This document shows, piece after piece, positions 50,955 through 61,998 of a DNA stretch of 64,000 nt. Origin of the DNA: Ligula intestinalis (Eukaryota > Platyhelminthes > Cestoda > Diphyllobothriidea > Diphyllobothriidae). How positions within the stretch are numbered: the first letter of the stretch is position 1; each line of letters begins with the position of its first letter. The DNA lies in the NCBI GenBank assembly GCA_036362985.1, contig JAYGXS010000005.1, positions 5,633,011 through 5,697,010 on the forward strand, in the 5' to 3' direction. A program made the position numbers and the translations under genes. The notes under the pieces were generated by a model. The model searched no databases. It was given only the letters and a program-made list of their open reading frames with translations, and was not told the DNA's origin.

Positions 50955-52035
50955 ACTGTTGTGGGTTAGGTTAATAGGTAAAACCCCTGACGATGCAAAC
51001 TTTGGGTCTAGTTCCTTGTGCGATGAGAAAGAATGAGACGCCAGGTGGAAGGAACGGTTTATTCTGTACAGAAGTAGTGCAGAATAGATAAAGAAATTTG
51101 ACTGTCGGATGAGTGCACGTCCAGCCGCGAGAGGGTTAGGTATGAAGTCGTGGGCATGACATTCATCACAGCATCCGAGAGTGGTCTTTGCGTGAGCCAG
51201 CATTGAAGGTGATTGGCCAGGCGGATTGGAGACTGTTCCGGGCGGATTGGAGACTGTTTCGGGCGGATTGGAGACTGTTCCGGGCGGCCCGACGATGGAA
51301 AACGTGCAGAGGCGGATTGGTGTCTGCCTACAAGTGTGCACGTGCTATCAGACGCGAGAGGCAAGAAGTTGAGCGTTGACGCAGTTTGCGGCACATGTAA
51401 TTGGCTGTCCCAGAGGCAGACGGATACTTGCAGTCACTTGACGGCATAGGAGGCGTGACGCCGAAGGTGGAAGGCAATACAGGGACAATACAGATCCTAG
51501 TGACTCGGGTTCTTTGGTCGTTAGATGTCGAGCATTTCAATGCTCTACTCCCGGGTCAATGGTCATGTCGGCTGTGGTTGGAAATGTGCGTTTTTTCTCC
51601 TGTGTTCCATACTGCACGTGCTATTCTCATCTCTAGTCGACCGCGCATCTTTAAAAAGACAAAGGCGGGCAAATTCCACCGTATTCATTTAGGCTCGTTT
51701 TGAAACGGTAAAATACCATCAATTAGTTGGCTCACCGCTGCTCACGAGTGCACATGTACTGGCTGCCTAGGCCCGTCTGTCTAGTCAATCACCTTTCAAG
51801 GTCGACTCACACAGAGGTCGCTCCAGAGACTGTGGCGATTCCCGTGATTACCTCAATTCAGACGCATCCCTGTGGCGTGTGGCTGCTCGCTTCGCTGACA
51901 GTCAATTTTCTACTACATATCTCCATTCCTTCTGTAGAGAGCAAAATATTCCTTCCATTCTGGTCTCCCATTACTTCTCTTCGCCTAAGGAACCGGGCCT
52001 GAAAATCGCAGTTTCCAGGGTTTAATTTACTTAAC
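50955..52035. repeat. MITE-like family M, copy 3 (about 1.1 kb)
   Basis: The left arm 'gggtctagttccttgtgcga' to 'gagacgccaggtggaaggaa' and 'gtgcacgtccagccgcgaga' is mirrored by a right arm ending 'aaggaaccgggcctgaaaat' and 'cgcagtttccagggtttaat'. The inner arms ('gcattgaaggtgattggcca' against 'caatcacctttcaaggtcga') extend the inverted repeat to more than 200 bp. A 21-bp tandem array at 51221 lies just inside. Non-coding. Confidence 0.65.
51221..51287 (+). repeat. Three tandem 21-bp repeats
   Basis: Units starting at 51221, 51242 and 51263 read gcggattggagactgt-y-cgg type, followed by a partial gcgg. They differ by one base. They lie inside MITE-like copy 3 and are absent from copies 1 and 2. 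Confidence 0.92.
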
Positions 52036-52955
52036 CCTCTGCGATGAGCTATCTATGGACGCCGCGACAGTGTGCAAATTCTGACCATAGACCAAATCTT
52101 AACCCTTATGCCTTCCTGAAATTTAGCACAAATCCACCGACATTGCAGACATTTCTGCTCCTGTATCCTGTTGAGGGCCACACAATCTATCCGTGCAATT
52201 TTACAAATCGAGATAATGCATTTCACATGAAAACGCGAATATCTGATATTTCCGTTTTTTGTAAAGAAACTGGTAAGCTCTAAACAACATACGATTACTT
52301 TCAAAACCTTTTTTGTATTTTCATCTAGTCCACAGTCGTTCATTATCATCAGCGTGTTTTTTTAACCAGACCGGCTTTCGATTAGGCAGACATTTTAAGG
52401 AGTGCGTCAACTATAGCATTTTTGCTCCTATGTTAGGGAAGAAACACTGAAAAGTGGTGGTCGCTTGTTTTTTTTGAAAACCAGTGTAGCGCGAACACAT
52501 ATTCTCACTCCGAAAAAGAGGCCTGGAAAAAAGGGGTACCCACCAACATTCTTTGCTGTCAGTGATACAGAGAGACACAAAAAATTGGGAAGGATCGGAG
52601 CAGTGTGAAAGCGAGCCTTTTTGTCGAGGATTGTCTGTTCACCTTTACGACAGTCCCCTTTTCTCGGTCTTCTTCACCGGTGCCGCCTTAGTTTCGTGCA
52701 ACATTCCTACCGATCACCGTGTTTGCGCGCGTGCGTGACTCAGCAATCGGCTTACCGATAACATGACGCCGGCCGATGTTTGTGGCTTCGTTGATTGGCT
52801 GCAGCCGGGCAAAGCTGATGCGCGTGTAGGTCGTGCCGGGGGTGTCGACCTAGAAGTTACACCCAGCAAAGGTCCCAGCGGTCAGGGGTTTCTTCGATGT
52901 CCCCCCTCTTTTTACTTCTATCCCCCAGGACCTGGCAGTCGAGACTGTCGAATTA
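52036..52955. other. Intergenic DNA, nothing recognised
   Basis: No supported element, RNA or coding segment. Confidence 0.35.
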
Positions 52956-52959
52956 CTCC

Positions 52960-53900
52960 TATGAAGTAAATGCGATGAGACGGAGAATCGCCCCGGACAT
53001 TTCCGAATCCTAAAACTCTCGAACTTCTGTCTCAGGGCGTACTTTACGTTTGAAGGAACAATCGACCAGCAGGTGAAACGAACACCAATGGGTTCACCGA
53101 CTTGGGGACTTATAGCCGAGACAGTCCTCCAACCGTTAGAGTCGCTGGTGTTCCAACGCCGCAGACCGAAATTTTGGGCGCGGTATGTGGATGATACCTT
53201 CGTCGTCATCGAACGGGATCAGGCGCTCACGTTTAAAGAACACCTCAGTAGCGTCTTCCTTGACATAAAATTTACGATGGATGAGGAAGGAAACAACCAG
53301 CTTTTTTCTTTTATGTTCTCGCCTGCCCCAAAGATTATGGTGGCCTAAAGACCAAAGTATTCAGGAAAGCGACAAACACGATGCAAGTACTGAACATCAC
53401 CAGCAACCACCCAATCAGCTACAATTGCAGTTGCGTAAGAAAGCTTTATTGGCATGTTTAGACGCACTGCAGTGAACCAGAAGACACAGTTTCCGAAATA
53501 CAATATATTTAACGGATGTTTAGAGAAAATAGCTATCCGCGCAACGTCGTCCACCAGCGCAAGCGCAAGCATGATAGGGAAAAAACGCACTGACTCCACA
53601 TTTTTGCAAGTAATCCCATCCATCAAAAACGTCTCGGAGACAGTCGGCCGCCTCCTCGCACCACTGAGTCGCAAATAGGCCAGATACTGAGACCAAAGGA
53701 ACCACTGCCACGGCAAAAAACACATGGAGTCGTTTAGAAGACCTGGTGCAGTTGCGGACCAATCAACTACGTCGGAGAAATTGGAAGACTTTTCAGGGCG
53801 CGCAGATCGCTGTTGCGAAAATGCCCATCGAAAATTTCAAAAGATAACTTAGCGAGCATACGCTTGCTCTTGACAAATTATCTTCAGAGCTGCACACTTT
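52960..53900 (+). mobile_element. Penelope-like element relic P5 (reverse transcriptase and GIY-YIG)
   Basis: A readable frame has FTFEGTIDQQVKRTPMGSPT, then LESLVFQRRRPKFWARYVDD with the YVDD catalytic motif and TFVVIERDQALTFKEHL. After a frameshift it continues KTKVFRKATNTMQVL (inverted or shifted copies), and at about 53715-53790 GVV (stop) KTWCSCGPINYVGEIGRLF, the GIY-YIG endonuclease. This is the only copy in the window in which motif C is intact. It has several stops and is dead. Confidence 0.8.
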
Positions 53901-53929
53901 TATCGTAGTTATCTAAATAAAATATTGGG

Positions 53930-55180
53930 GTCGGAAAAACAATGGTGCGACTGTCAGGTTTGGGGGGGGAGGGATACAATTGCGGTCAGCAATCTGACCA
54001 GCGTCAGGGAGAACCGGTCGTCGGGACAGGTAATAAGCTGCAGTCGGTTGAATTCGCGACTTTTGGCCATGGTGGCTGCGGCGCCTTTACGAAGTTCTTT
54101 TGGGCACACAGGACCGGTTTGCGTAATCTGATTATAGTCATTACTGCCGTACCGAAGGACGCTCTCCAAGACATTTTTAAAAGCTTGAGGGCACCTTGTA
54201 AATTACTCGGAAAGCCTATCTGGTATCCACACAATGATTTGAATCTATCATGTGCACAAGATTGGGACTGCTTAGCTTCTTTAGTTGCCCTTTCCTAACC
54301 ATGCTGGAAGATGCTCCCATACTCTTTCGGACAAATACCGGCTCGTGCGACCAATATATTCCGCACCACAGGAGCAGGTAAAGGAAAAGATGCACATGGA
54401 GGTACTCTGGGCTGGCAGTTTGTCCTTGCTCTCACCGTGTAGGATGGAAGTAGTCGGGAACAGTACATGGGCGTCAGCCGCCACAAACGATGTTTGATAC
54501 AGCTTGAATTAGGCGTCTTCTAATAAGTTCGCTAGGCATGTCCCCTTGAAATGGGGCCCTGTTGAATATTCGTTTCCTCTCTGTCGTTAGTGTCGAGGGC
54601 TTTGGTGGTCTTTCAGCCATGCAACTGGCAATAAATCAGTTAGGATACCCATTTTGTTGAAAAACGCCTTCCACAATCTTAAGCTCTCCTTCGATGCTAT
54701 CGGTCGAGCAGATACTTTTCTCTTTTTGTGTCAAACATTGTACTAGATTGCGTTTAAAATTTAACGGTAGGAAGCTCCAAAAATGTGTATATTGCCCGGA
54801 CCACGTCTTCTTACGGTATACATTAGGTTGAATACTCCCGTCAAAAATTCTACACATGTCGAGAAATGGGACTGATCCGGACTGGTCTTCCTCGAATGTA
54901 AATTTGATCGACAGGTGCGTCTGATTAATGGTACGCATCAGACGGGAAGCGTAAATTATTTAAGCTGCAACCACCAGTATATCGTCCACCTAGCGTCCGT
55001 AATACGGCAGAATATTTATATGGTGATGAATTTGCGCAGCTTCCAGTTTGCCCATGAATATATTTCCTAGAAGCGGGCCAAGGGGGAGCCCCATAACTAT
55101 TCCGGCCAGCTGCCTGTACAGGCTGTTGTCAAATAGGAACTGCAAATTCAAGACGCATCTGAATAAGTGTTTGCATATTT
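53930..55180 (-). mobile_element. Penelope-like element relic P6, second lineage
   Basis: On the - strand from 55180: QLAGIVMGLPLGPLLGNIFM (motif B region), a decayed VDDILVV motif, RTINQTHLSIKFTFEEDQSG, SVPFLDMCRIFDGSIQ, VYRKKTWSGQYTHFWSF, LNFKRNLVQCL, then SFTCSCGAEYIGRTSRYLSE with RVWEH as GIY-YIG. The CGAEYIGRTSR form and TWSGQYTHF show this is the lineage related to P3, not to P5/P7. Frameshifts are present. Confidence 0.78.
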
Positions 55181-55299
55181 GGCGGACATTATGCGAAAGC
55201 CTACCTCGCTGTTTCTTGCCGGCTTGGTTGTCAAGCCGCGCGGGTTCAGTGTCTACGCGCGTCGGCTAAACTCCTACGCACTATGTCTGCCTTTGTTTG

Positions 55300-55635
55300 C
55301 CGCGCACTCGGTTACCATCGTGCGAGACAGGGACTCCTCTACTGGTGTCTGTCCTTGGCGTTCACCAATCAACACCAAGGCCATCAGACAGACAAAAGCC
55401 TTCGACGACTGACGTCGGAGTTACTCGGCCTTCCGCCTCGGCTCGAGACGGACGTGACACTGCAGTGCTCTTTCACGGTCCTGATGGTTGAACTCACTGC
55501 CAGGCCGAGTCAACCACCTTTCTGCTATCTATTCTCCTACTTGCTCTGTACAGAATACAACCTTCTCCTACTCTGGTTCTCTAAGACTTCTCTATTATCT
55601 TCTAAGGAACCGGGCTAGTGGTAAGCTAAGGTTGG
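55300..55635. repeat. MITE-like family M, right-arm fragment
   Basis: 'ttctgctatctattctccta', 'ttgctctgtacagaatacaa' and 'tctattatcttctaaggaac' with 'cgggctag' match the right arm of other family M copies. The left arm is not seen. Confidence 0.45.
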
Positions 55636-55689
55636 GACAATCAAAAGTTAGCGTGGGCGACGACGGATAAGGCCAAGTAGATGATCATT

Positions 55690-55920
55690 ACCGACAAAGA
55701 CTGGAATAATTATTTCTGGCTTGTTAACCATTAACAGTTAGTCATACTCAACCATAGATCGTGCATCATCCAGGGCTCGAACTCGCAACCTGTTGAGTAC
55801 GAGTCCGAGGCTCTGAACCAGTGAGCCACGGACCTATTGCACTAGCCGCTCTGCGGCTGCTGACGGGGCTTGAGAATGAGCCCCAAGGCAGAACAGAATG
55901 GGTGAGTCGATCGCAGGGAG
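55690..55920 (-). repeat. tRNA-derived SINE, inverted
   Basis: The - strand shows the 5' module 'ttggggctcattctcaagcc', head 'gtggctcactggttcagagc', B box 'gcgagttcgagccctgg' and a decayed body ending in 'gtctttgtcgg'. Confidence 0.6.
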
Positions 55921-55923
55921 TTA

Positions 55924-56525
55924 TGTGAGTTAAACCCTAGCAACTACGATCTTCAGAATATGGTTCCTTAGGAAAGAAGAAGTTGGTGGAGGTCAGAGTA
56001 ATACGAAGAATTTATTCTGTATACAGAGCAATGGAGAATAAGCAGGAAGAAGTTTGACTTCGGAGCGCACGACCAGCTAGGAGGCTTGTAGTGGTTCGTG
56101 CCTGGCCGACTAGCTCGCGTCGAAGTGCACTTTCCCAAAGGCTCACCGATGCTGTTTTTCGACGTCTCGATCAGCCAATCACAGTTCCCGCATCTACGTG
56201 GTTTGGGCCAAGCGACAAATAGCAAGCTTGCACGCGTTCCCGACGCAAGCTGCTTCTTGACCCAAAATCTCCAGGCCGAACTAGCCAAAGGATGCGCTCT
56301 CTCTCTGTCTTCTGGCCTGATTGCTGATAAGACCACACTTTGGGACCCGGTTGATCTCCTTGGTGGTCGGGCTCTCCCAAGTCAACCTTCTCTCGTCTAT
56401 TCTCCGTTCCTTTGTGTACACAATATACTCTTACCACTACTCTGGACTGTAAAGACTTCTCTTCTGCACTAAGTCACTATGGTCTGAAGATCGCAGCTGC
56501 AAGGTTTAACTCACTTAACCTCCTG
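55924..56525. repeat. MITE-like family M, copy 4 (complete)
   Basis: The left end 'gtgagttaaaccctagcaac' then 'tacgatcttcag' is the inverse of the right end 'ctgaagatcgcagctgcaag' then 'gtttaactcac'. The arms continue with 'atttattctgtatacagagc' on the left and 'cctttgtgtacacaatatac' on the right. It is about 600 bp, non-coding, with long TIRs. Confidence 0.75.
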
Positions 56526-57280
56526 CTATAGGCTAGTCGGGTCCTAAGTTCGGCTTTAGCAGCAGGCATCCCAGCGGCCAGCGTAAACGATCATTGTCTG
56601 GGTTGACCTTGAAGGCTTTTTGACCAGACAGACTGCGTCGGCCGACGTGTTTTTCGTTGCCGGGCCAGGGGCCAGCTTTGCGGCATATGTGATTGGCTGT
56701 TCCCAGAAATCGAGAACAGCGGCAGTGAACTTTGACAAAGATCGCTTCGATGCAAGCTAGTCAGGACAACTAGTCCCGCAACCGACCAGTGAGCGTACAT
56801 CTACCTATGGGTCAAGAAGCTCATCCGCCCGTACAGCGCACGACCAGGTCAACAGTTCACGCGCAGTAGGTCAGCGCTGGTCTTACAAAAGCGGAGGTAC
56901 GGAAGAATTCACAGTAAGGTTGAACAATTCCGCTTTGACTCTCAGTTCGGAGAAGGATCGAGTCGGTACGTCAGTTGACAACCTCCCACGCCATGACTGT
57001 TAGTGTGTCATGATAGGCTCCAACCCATGAGACTGATCATAATATGGGAGGCGCTCATTTGCCGGGAAGAAGGTTTTCCCCTCCCCACCCCTGTCGGTCT
57101 CTCGCTTCCACTTCCCACGCACCGGCGAGATGTCCGAGCCAAACCGACTAAGCATGTGATTGGCTGTGAACAGCGTACGCCACCCACTACATGGCTCATT
57201 AAAGGACATGCTTCTTTACCTCCCCCTCCCCCCACCAACAGCGGTGAGATGTGCGTGTATCACAAAGGAGTAAGGATAAG
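56526..57280. other. Intergenic DNA, nothing recognised
   Basis: No supported features. Confidence 0.35.
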
Positions 57281-57284
57281 CCTG

Positions 57285-57480
57285 TTAAACCCTTATTACT
57301 GCGATCTTCCAGGTCCGGTTCCTTGGAAGAAGCTAGAAGTCGTGGAAGCCAAGGTAGAAGGAGCGTGTATTCTGTACAGAATCAGTGGGAGAAGAATTAA
57401 CAGAAGGGTTGACTCGGCCTGGGGTGGAGTTCGACCATGAGGAGCGAGAGAGAGAGAGCGCCGTAGCCTCGTGTCCACCG
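57285..57480. repeat. MITE-like family M, left-arm fragment
   Basis: 'ttactgcgatcttccaggtc' then 'cggttccttggaagaa' and 'gtattctgtacagaatcagt' match the family's left arm. No right arm was found. Confidence 0.5.
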
Positions 57481-58569
57481 CGCACCGGGGCGAAAGGCCG
57501 AGTGAGTTCCACCTTGCCTGTTGAATGGGCTTAGTGTGAAGTGTGTTTTTGCCAGTGCTGACCACATATCCGACGCATACCAGTAATCAACGGTACGCAA
57601 AAATCCCTTGACTGACTTGACTGCCAATTCACGCTTAGTAGATCAGTTATAACAAGTGGCGAGGCGAGTCCAGTGTGGACCAGCAATCAGCGATGGGCCA
57701 AAAATCGAGAGACTGGCCACGTTGACAGAGCAGGCAGATGAGTGGTCATGGCACTGCTGGGGGGCAGGCTCCAACACGTGTTCTTGCATGCAACGTTTTA
57801 ACAGTCAAGCTAAATAGATTGCATGCATGCGCTGCAGATAGGTATCGCGCACGTATGCGCTGCGGAGTAAGTTCATGCGTTATCCAAAGGTGTGAATGTG
57901 TATTAGCGGGCGAGGTGTTGTTATGACGTCTGGGTTGAGCTGTTTTACTGAAAATTCTCATGAATGCATAGACTGGTAAAAAAACACTGTGGCAGCCTAT
58001 GTGGACCTGGGAGGCCAGATACTGGTTCGCAACGTCCAGTACTATGGATGCGCAAGTAGCCGACTGGGCCGATACGTGTTTCGAAGGAACGATCATCATG
58101 AAAGAGGCTAGAACTGAATCCCCACTACTAGCAAAAGAAGGGCAGGATTGCCTCCAATTTCGATGTTACCGTGGGTTAAATTACACTGGTGGCAACGCTA
58201 TCAGTTTCATACATGTTGCGTTCCCCCCATCCGGCGGCATTTTTGCCCAGAATATGCATCGATGCGAGTCGGCATGCTCACAGTACTCCCTGATGTGATA
58301 ATTAGAAAATGTCTGAGTTGGCAGGCTGATAGAATTATTATTCGGTGTCCCTTTGCCAGGACGACGCGGTATACGAGTTGTGACTGCTTATCGTCTTTTG
58401 AATCTACCCACCAATCAGAACTGCCCAAACCCCACAAAGTTCTATGGCAAAGTTGGAAAGGCTTTCAAAAATCTAGTCATAACTCTCCGCATACATTCTT
58501 TTTCAGTTGAACTCTGTAGCCCTTGCGAATATTTGCACAGCGAAGACAGTATTCTTCACGGCAAGACAA
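57481..58569. other. Intergenic DNA, nothing recognised
   Basis: No supported features. The many short frames have no motifs. Confidence 0.35.
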
Positions 58570-58658
58570 CAGTCCTACTAAATAGTAGCGAATATTCGAG
58601 TCCCAGGAAGCAGTTCAGAAGACGAAGATGTGATCACTGGAACAAGAGTTTTATTTGC

Positions 58659-58698
58659 CTGACGTTCCGGATTCCGTCGGGAATCCTTAGTCATAGGT
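58659..58698 (-). ncRNA. Hammerhead-like motif, left inverted repeat of P7
   Basis: The inverse of the motif at 59851: ATGACTA core variant, GGATTCC/GGAATCC stem II, then GGAAC-GTC in place of GAAAC-GTC. Core changes predict inactivity. Confidence 0.42.
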
Positions 58699-59850
58699 AA
58701 TCGTAAACAGGTCTGAGGCATGCGCAGATAAGGGGTGATACATGCACAGATTGCACGGTATTTATAGTTCACAGCGGTCACCCGCATGCGTACTACTACG
58801 ATGGAGGAAGAAGAAAACAACCAACTGGCCTTCCTGGATGTCCTCGTTTGCCGCAAAGACGATGGAGGCCTGAAGACTAAAGTGTTCAGGAAAGCAACCA
58901 ACACTATGCAAGTCCTGAACTACAACAGCAACCACCCAATCGGTCACAAACGCAGCTTCGTAAGAGCGCTATTCCGGCGCGTCGAGACGCATTGCAGCGA
59001 AGCGGAAGACAAAATTGCTGAACTACAATATGTTCGACGGGTACTGAGAGCGAATGGTTACCCGCACAATTTTGTCAACCAGCGCATACGCAAACGAGAG
59101 AAGAAGCCAAGTCCAGCTGGCCCAAACGTTTGGCAAGCTCTTCAGTACGTGAAGAATGTATCGGAAGCAGTCAGCCGTCTACTCACCCCACTTGGAGTTG
59201 GAGTTGCACACAGGCCGGAAGCAACCATCAGGCGCCGGGTCATGAGGCCGAAAGACTCACTGCCACGGCAGGAGTCGTTTACCGAATCTGGTGTAGTTGT
59301 GGACAAAGCAACTACGTCGGAGAAACTGGGAGATTACTCCGGATGCGAATGGCCGAGCATGCAGCGGCGGTGAAGAAGAAAGACGCCAACTCCCAGGTTG
59401 CAGCTCACTCAACGAGACCCGACCACATTTTCAAGTTTGCCGAGGCCGAAATCCTCGCAAGAGGGGACAACCGTGTGAGCCGCGAGCTGCTCGAGTCATG
59501 GTTTTCAGGCCCCCAGTCCATCAACAAGCGCAACGATTTGGCGTTCCCCTACGGTGTACTGAGACATTTCCTGAGCAAGAGAATCAGTCACGTGGGAAGG
59601 ACTGGGTGCAACAACAACTCCGACGACAGCGGGCATAATTGTCGCGCAATTACCAAACCCGCATCCGACGCGGACAAGAACGCTGTGGCAATTAATGAGC
59701 AATCACCGCACCAATTAAGACCTCAAGCGGTGACTACAAGAACTGACAATTATAGTACGCATGCGGGTGACCGCTGTGAACTATAAATACCGTGCAATCT
59801 GTGAATGTATCACCCCTTATCTGCGCATGTCTCAGACCTGTTTACGATTA

Positions 59851-59888
59851 CCTATGACTAAGGATTCCCGACGGAATCCGAAACGTCA
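59851..59888 (+). ncRNA. Hammerhead-like motif, right terminal repeat of P7
   Basis: ATGACTA where CUGANGA is expected, an extra A, strong stem II (GGATTCC, CGAC loop, GGAATCC), then intact GAAAC-GTC and 'aggcaaataaaact'. The structural half is intact while the catalytic half is changed in the same way in all copies of this subfamily. Confidence 0.45.
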
Positions 59889-59944
59889 GGCAAATAAAAC
59901 TCTTGTTCCAGTGATCGCATCTTCGTCTTCTGAGTCCTACTAAA

Positions 59945-61340
59945 AAAGTGGTAGCCAAGGCCAGACGAAGGCTTTACGGATGGGGCACGTGGGAAATAAA
60001 TAACGATTGAGTAGGAATTCAGTTTGCAGAAGCGTATATATTGATATCAAAAAATAAATAAGAAACCAAATAAACTAGGATTAGGTGGGAACTTAAGAGG
60101 CGAAGCACTACATGTACTCCCCAAAATAAATCAGGAATCAAATAATTTAGAATAAGGTAGGGAAATTATTGCCTGCGTGGTAAATTTAGGACGCTGCATG
60201 CGGAAACTGACAAACTTAGTCACGTTCTATTTTGTGGCATCCTTGCCTGTATTTCATTTGCAAAGAAGTGTATCCTCGAAATTTGTTCCCCAAAAAACCG
60301 TATCACTGGATTTCCTCCCATCATGTGTTTCAAACCGTCTGTTTGCAAACTTCTTCTTTTACATGCCAAGAAGGATACCCTGCAAATTGTTTCTTGAAGA
60401 AATCTGATCAATGGAAATCCCCCAATACCTGTGTTCGTTGCAAGTCTCCGAAACTCTCGCACACAAAGGCGAGAAGTTTGCACAAAGGCTGAACCACCTC
60501 CATTGACCCTACTTTGATGCCAGAATTGAAGTCAATTACTGCATAGTTATACTCCTACTACTGCTCTTATCAATCCGGAAATAATTTTTACTTGCGCAAA
60601 GACATGGCCAACGTAGAAATGTTTGCTCCAATTAATCCACGTGAAAAAGTGGCACTCGCCCAAAGCGAGCGTCGGTCCGTCGACCCCCAATTCAGAAGAT
60701 GAACGCCTAACCCCTCGGCCATCACGAAGGATTGGCGAGTCACAAAAGAATTGGGTGCATTAGCACATTTCCGGAGAGGTAATTTGGGTTTGCACAGGCA
60801 AATAGCACGCTAGGAACCCCTATGCAGACCAACACCAATTCTCTGCGGGTAAGCAGCATAAAACAAACACAGAATGCCAGAAGGGGCTAACAGTAAGCGC
60901 ACCGAAAACCAATAGAACAAATTCTTCCCACCGAAGTAGTCACTTTTTATCCAGAGGCGGACGTGCATTAAAATGCCGGCATCGTGGGGTGCATATAATA
61001 TCTCGGCATTAAGCTGCAAGGTAACAAATATTATAATCCCATTAAGGTAGTATATGCCAATCGAAAACGCCCTTCAGGAATTCGGTAAACAGTTCATGAG
61101 ATCGGCCACTGTGGGAGGTAGATAGGTAATATCATTCTCCCTGTTCTGGCCCACAGCTAAAGCTCTTTGTAAGACGAAAAGACGCTCTCAAACAACAAGC
61201 AAGTACACTCTCTGAAAGACAGTGGTACACAAACGGGACGCTTAACAAAAGTATGCAAAAAAGACACAATATCAGTAGGTATAAGTTGACGCTAAAAGGC
61301 AATGTTAAGAAGCACAAAAAGAAAGTCACAGAAGGAGCGA
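59945..61340. other. Intergenic DNA with two weak tandem duplications
   Basis: A unit with 'ataaataagaaaccaaataa' at about 60047 recurs diverged at 60121. A second pair at about 60255 and 60355 gives translated similarity (CKEVYPRNLFPKK, CQEGYPANCFLKK). Neither is a recognised gene. Confidence 0.4.
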
Positions 61341-61341
61341 T

Positions 61342-61362
61342 GGGGGGGGGGGGGGGGGGGGG
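61342..61362 (+). repeat. Poly-G run of 21
   Basis: An uninterrupted G21 lies 52 bp downstream of the stop codon of the lectin exon. It is C21 in that transcript's 3' UTR. On the other strand it can form a quadruplex. Confidence 0.95.
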
Positions 61363-61414
61363 ACGGGAATGGGGACTGGCAAAGGCGCGGTGGACCGAAG
61401 GAGACGCGGTTGCC

Positions 61415-61567
61415 CTACTGGTTTCCACTGCTGACGGCGGCGGCAGTATGGCTGAAACGCCACTCCTGAGAGGGCAGGCCGTCGATGCAGGGCTTGGGTA
61501 GCGGCGCGGAACCAGCAATGCTGTCCAAACACTCTCCACTCTCTGCGTTGATCAGTTTTCCATTACG
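61415..61567 (-). CDS. Terminal exon of a GalNAc-transferase-like gene (ricin-type lectin repeat end)
   Basis: The acceptor on the - strand is excellent: 'cccttttactctctttctc' then 'aaacag' at 61568. The exon encodes 50 residues: RNGKLINAESGECLDSIAGS, then LPKPCIDGLPSQEWRF and a short tail ending SSGNQ and TAG. GxLxNxxSxxCLD...C.G...QxWxF is the signature of a ricin B-type beta-trefoil repeat, and its position at the C-terminus fits polypeptide N-acetylgalactosaminyltransferases (Golgi, mucin-type O-glycosylation). No upstream exon was found between 61568 and 64000. Another ricin-lectin protein is possible. Confidence 0.62.
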   Translation of the reverse strand, partial: RNGKLINAESGECLDSIAGSAPLPKPCIDGLPSQEWRFSHTAAAVSSGNQ

Positions 61568-61998
61568 CTGTTTGAGAAAGAGAGTAAAAGGGCGGTAGAT
61601 CAGTGCACATGCAATCGCCTGGATGAAAGGGAGAACGCGAGAAAAGAAGGTCGCGGCGCTATATGCCGCCAAAGAGATGCCAGCTAGTATGAATAGAACC
61701 GTTCAGGCTTGCGCCGGGTTTACCGCAGTGGCCGACAAAGCTAGTCAGGCCGTCTACGCTTGCCACATACGACCTGATCGTCATTGCAGGCGCCCGGTTT
61801 TTGTAGGGCCATTTCGGAACTCAGGTAAGCGAGAATACCACAAAGTTCACATTAAGAGGAGGCGATTGTAGCCTGACTCGCAGTCCAATGAAGGACTGTG
61901 CTAACTTATGATTTTAAACAACAATGTTGTCCAGCTCCCTTGTTCGACGCCCGCGGCCTCGACGTCATGCGACTTTGCAGGCAGTTGTTTCCGATTGC
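61568..61998 (-). other. Intron upstream of lectin exon
   Basis: No exon was recognised. Translation in the exon's frame continues open for 35 codons but is hydrophobic and unrelated to a trefoil, so it is read as intron. Confidence 0.5.

Larger units (their letters stand above)
58570..59943 (+). mobile_element. Penelope-like element P7 with inverted terminal repeats
   Basis: Best-preserved PLE in the window. Its body (58796-59756) encodes the reverse transcriptase C-terminus (EEENNQLAFLDVLVCRKDDG, LKTKVFRKATNTMQVLNY, SNHPIGHKRSFVRALFRR, LRANGYPHNFVNQRI), then in a second frame GVVYRIWCSCGQSNYVGETG with RLLRMRMAEH (GIY-YIG endonuclease), and FAEAEILARGDNRVSRELLE to VLRHFLSKRISHVG. About 190 bp at 58600-58795 is the inverse of 59757-59943, so the element is flanked by inverted repeats. 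Terminal or partial LTR-like repeats in either orientation are known for PLEs. The catalytic YVDD part is missing (5' truncation). Confidence 0.88.

Noticed and set aside
60177..60492. 76- and 86-codon overlapping frames as a small gene
   Set aside because: They overlap in two frames across an imperfect duplication and have no recognised motif.
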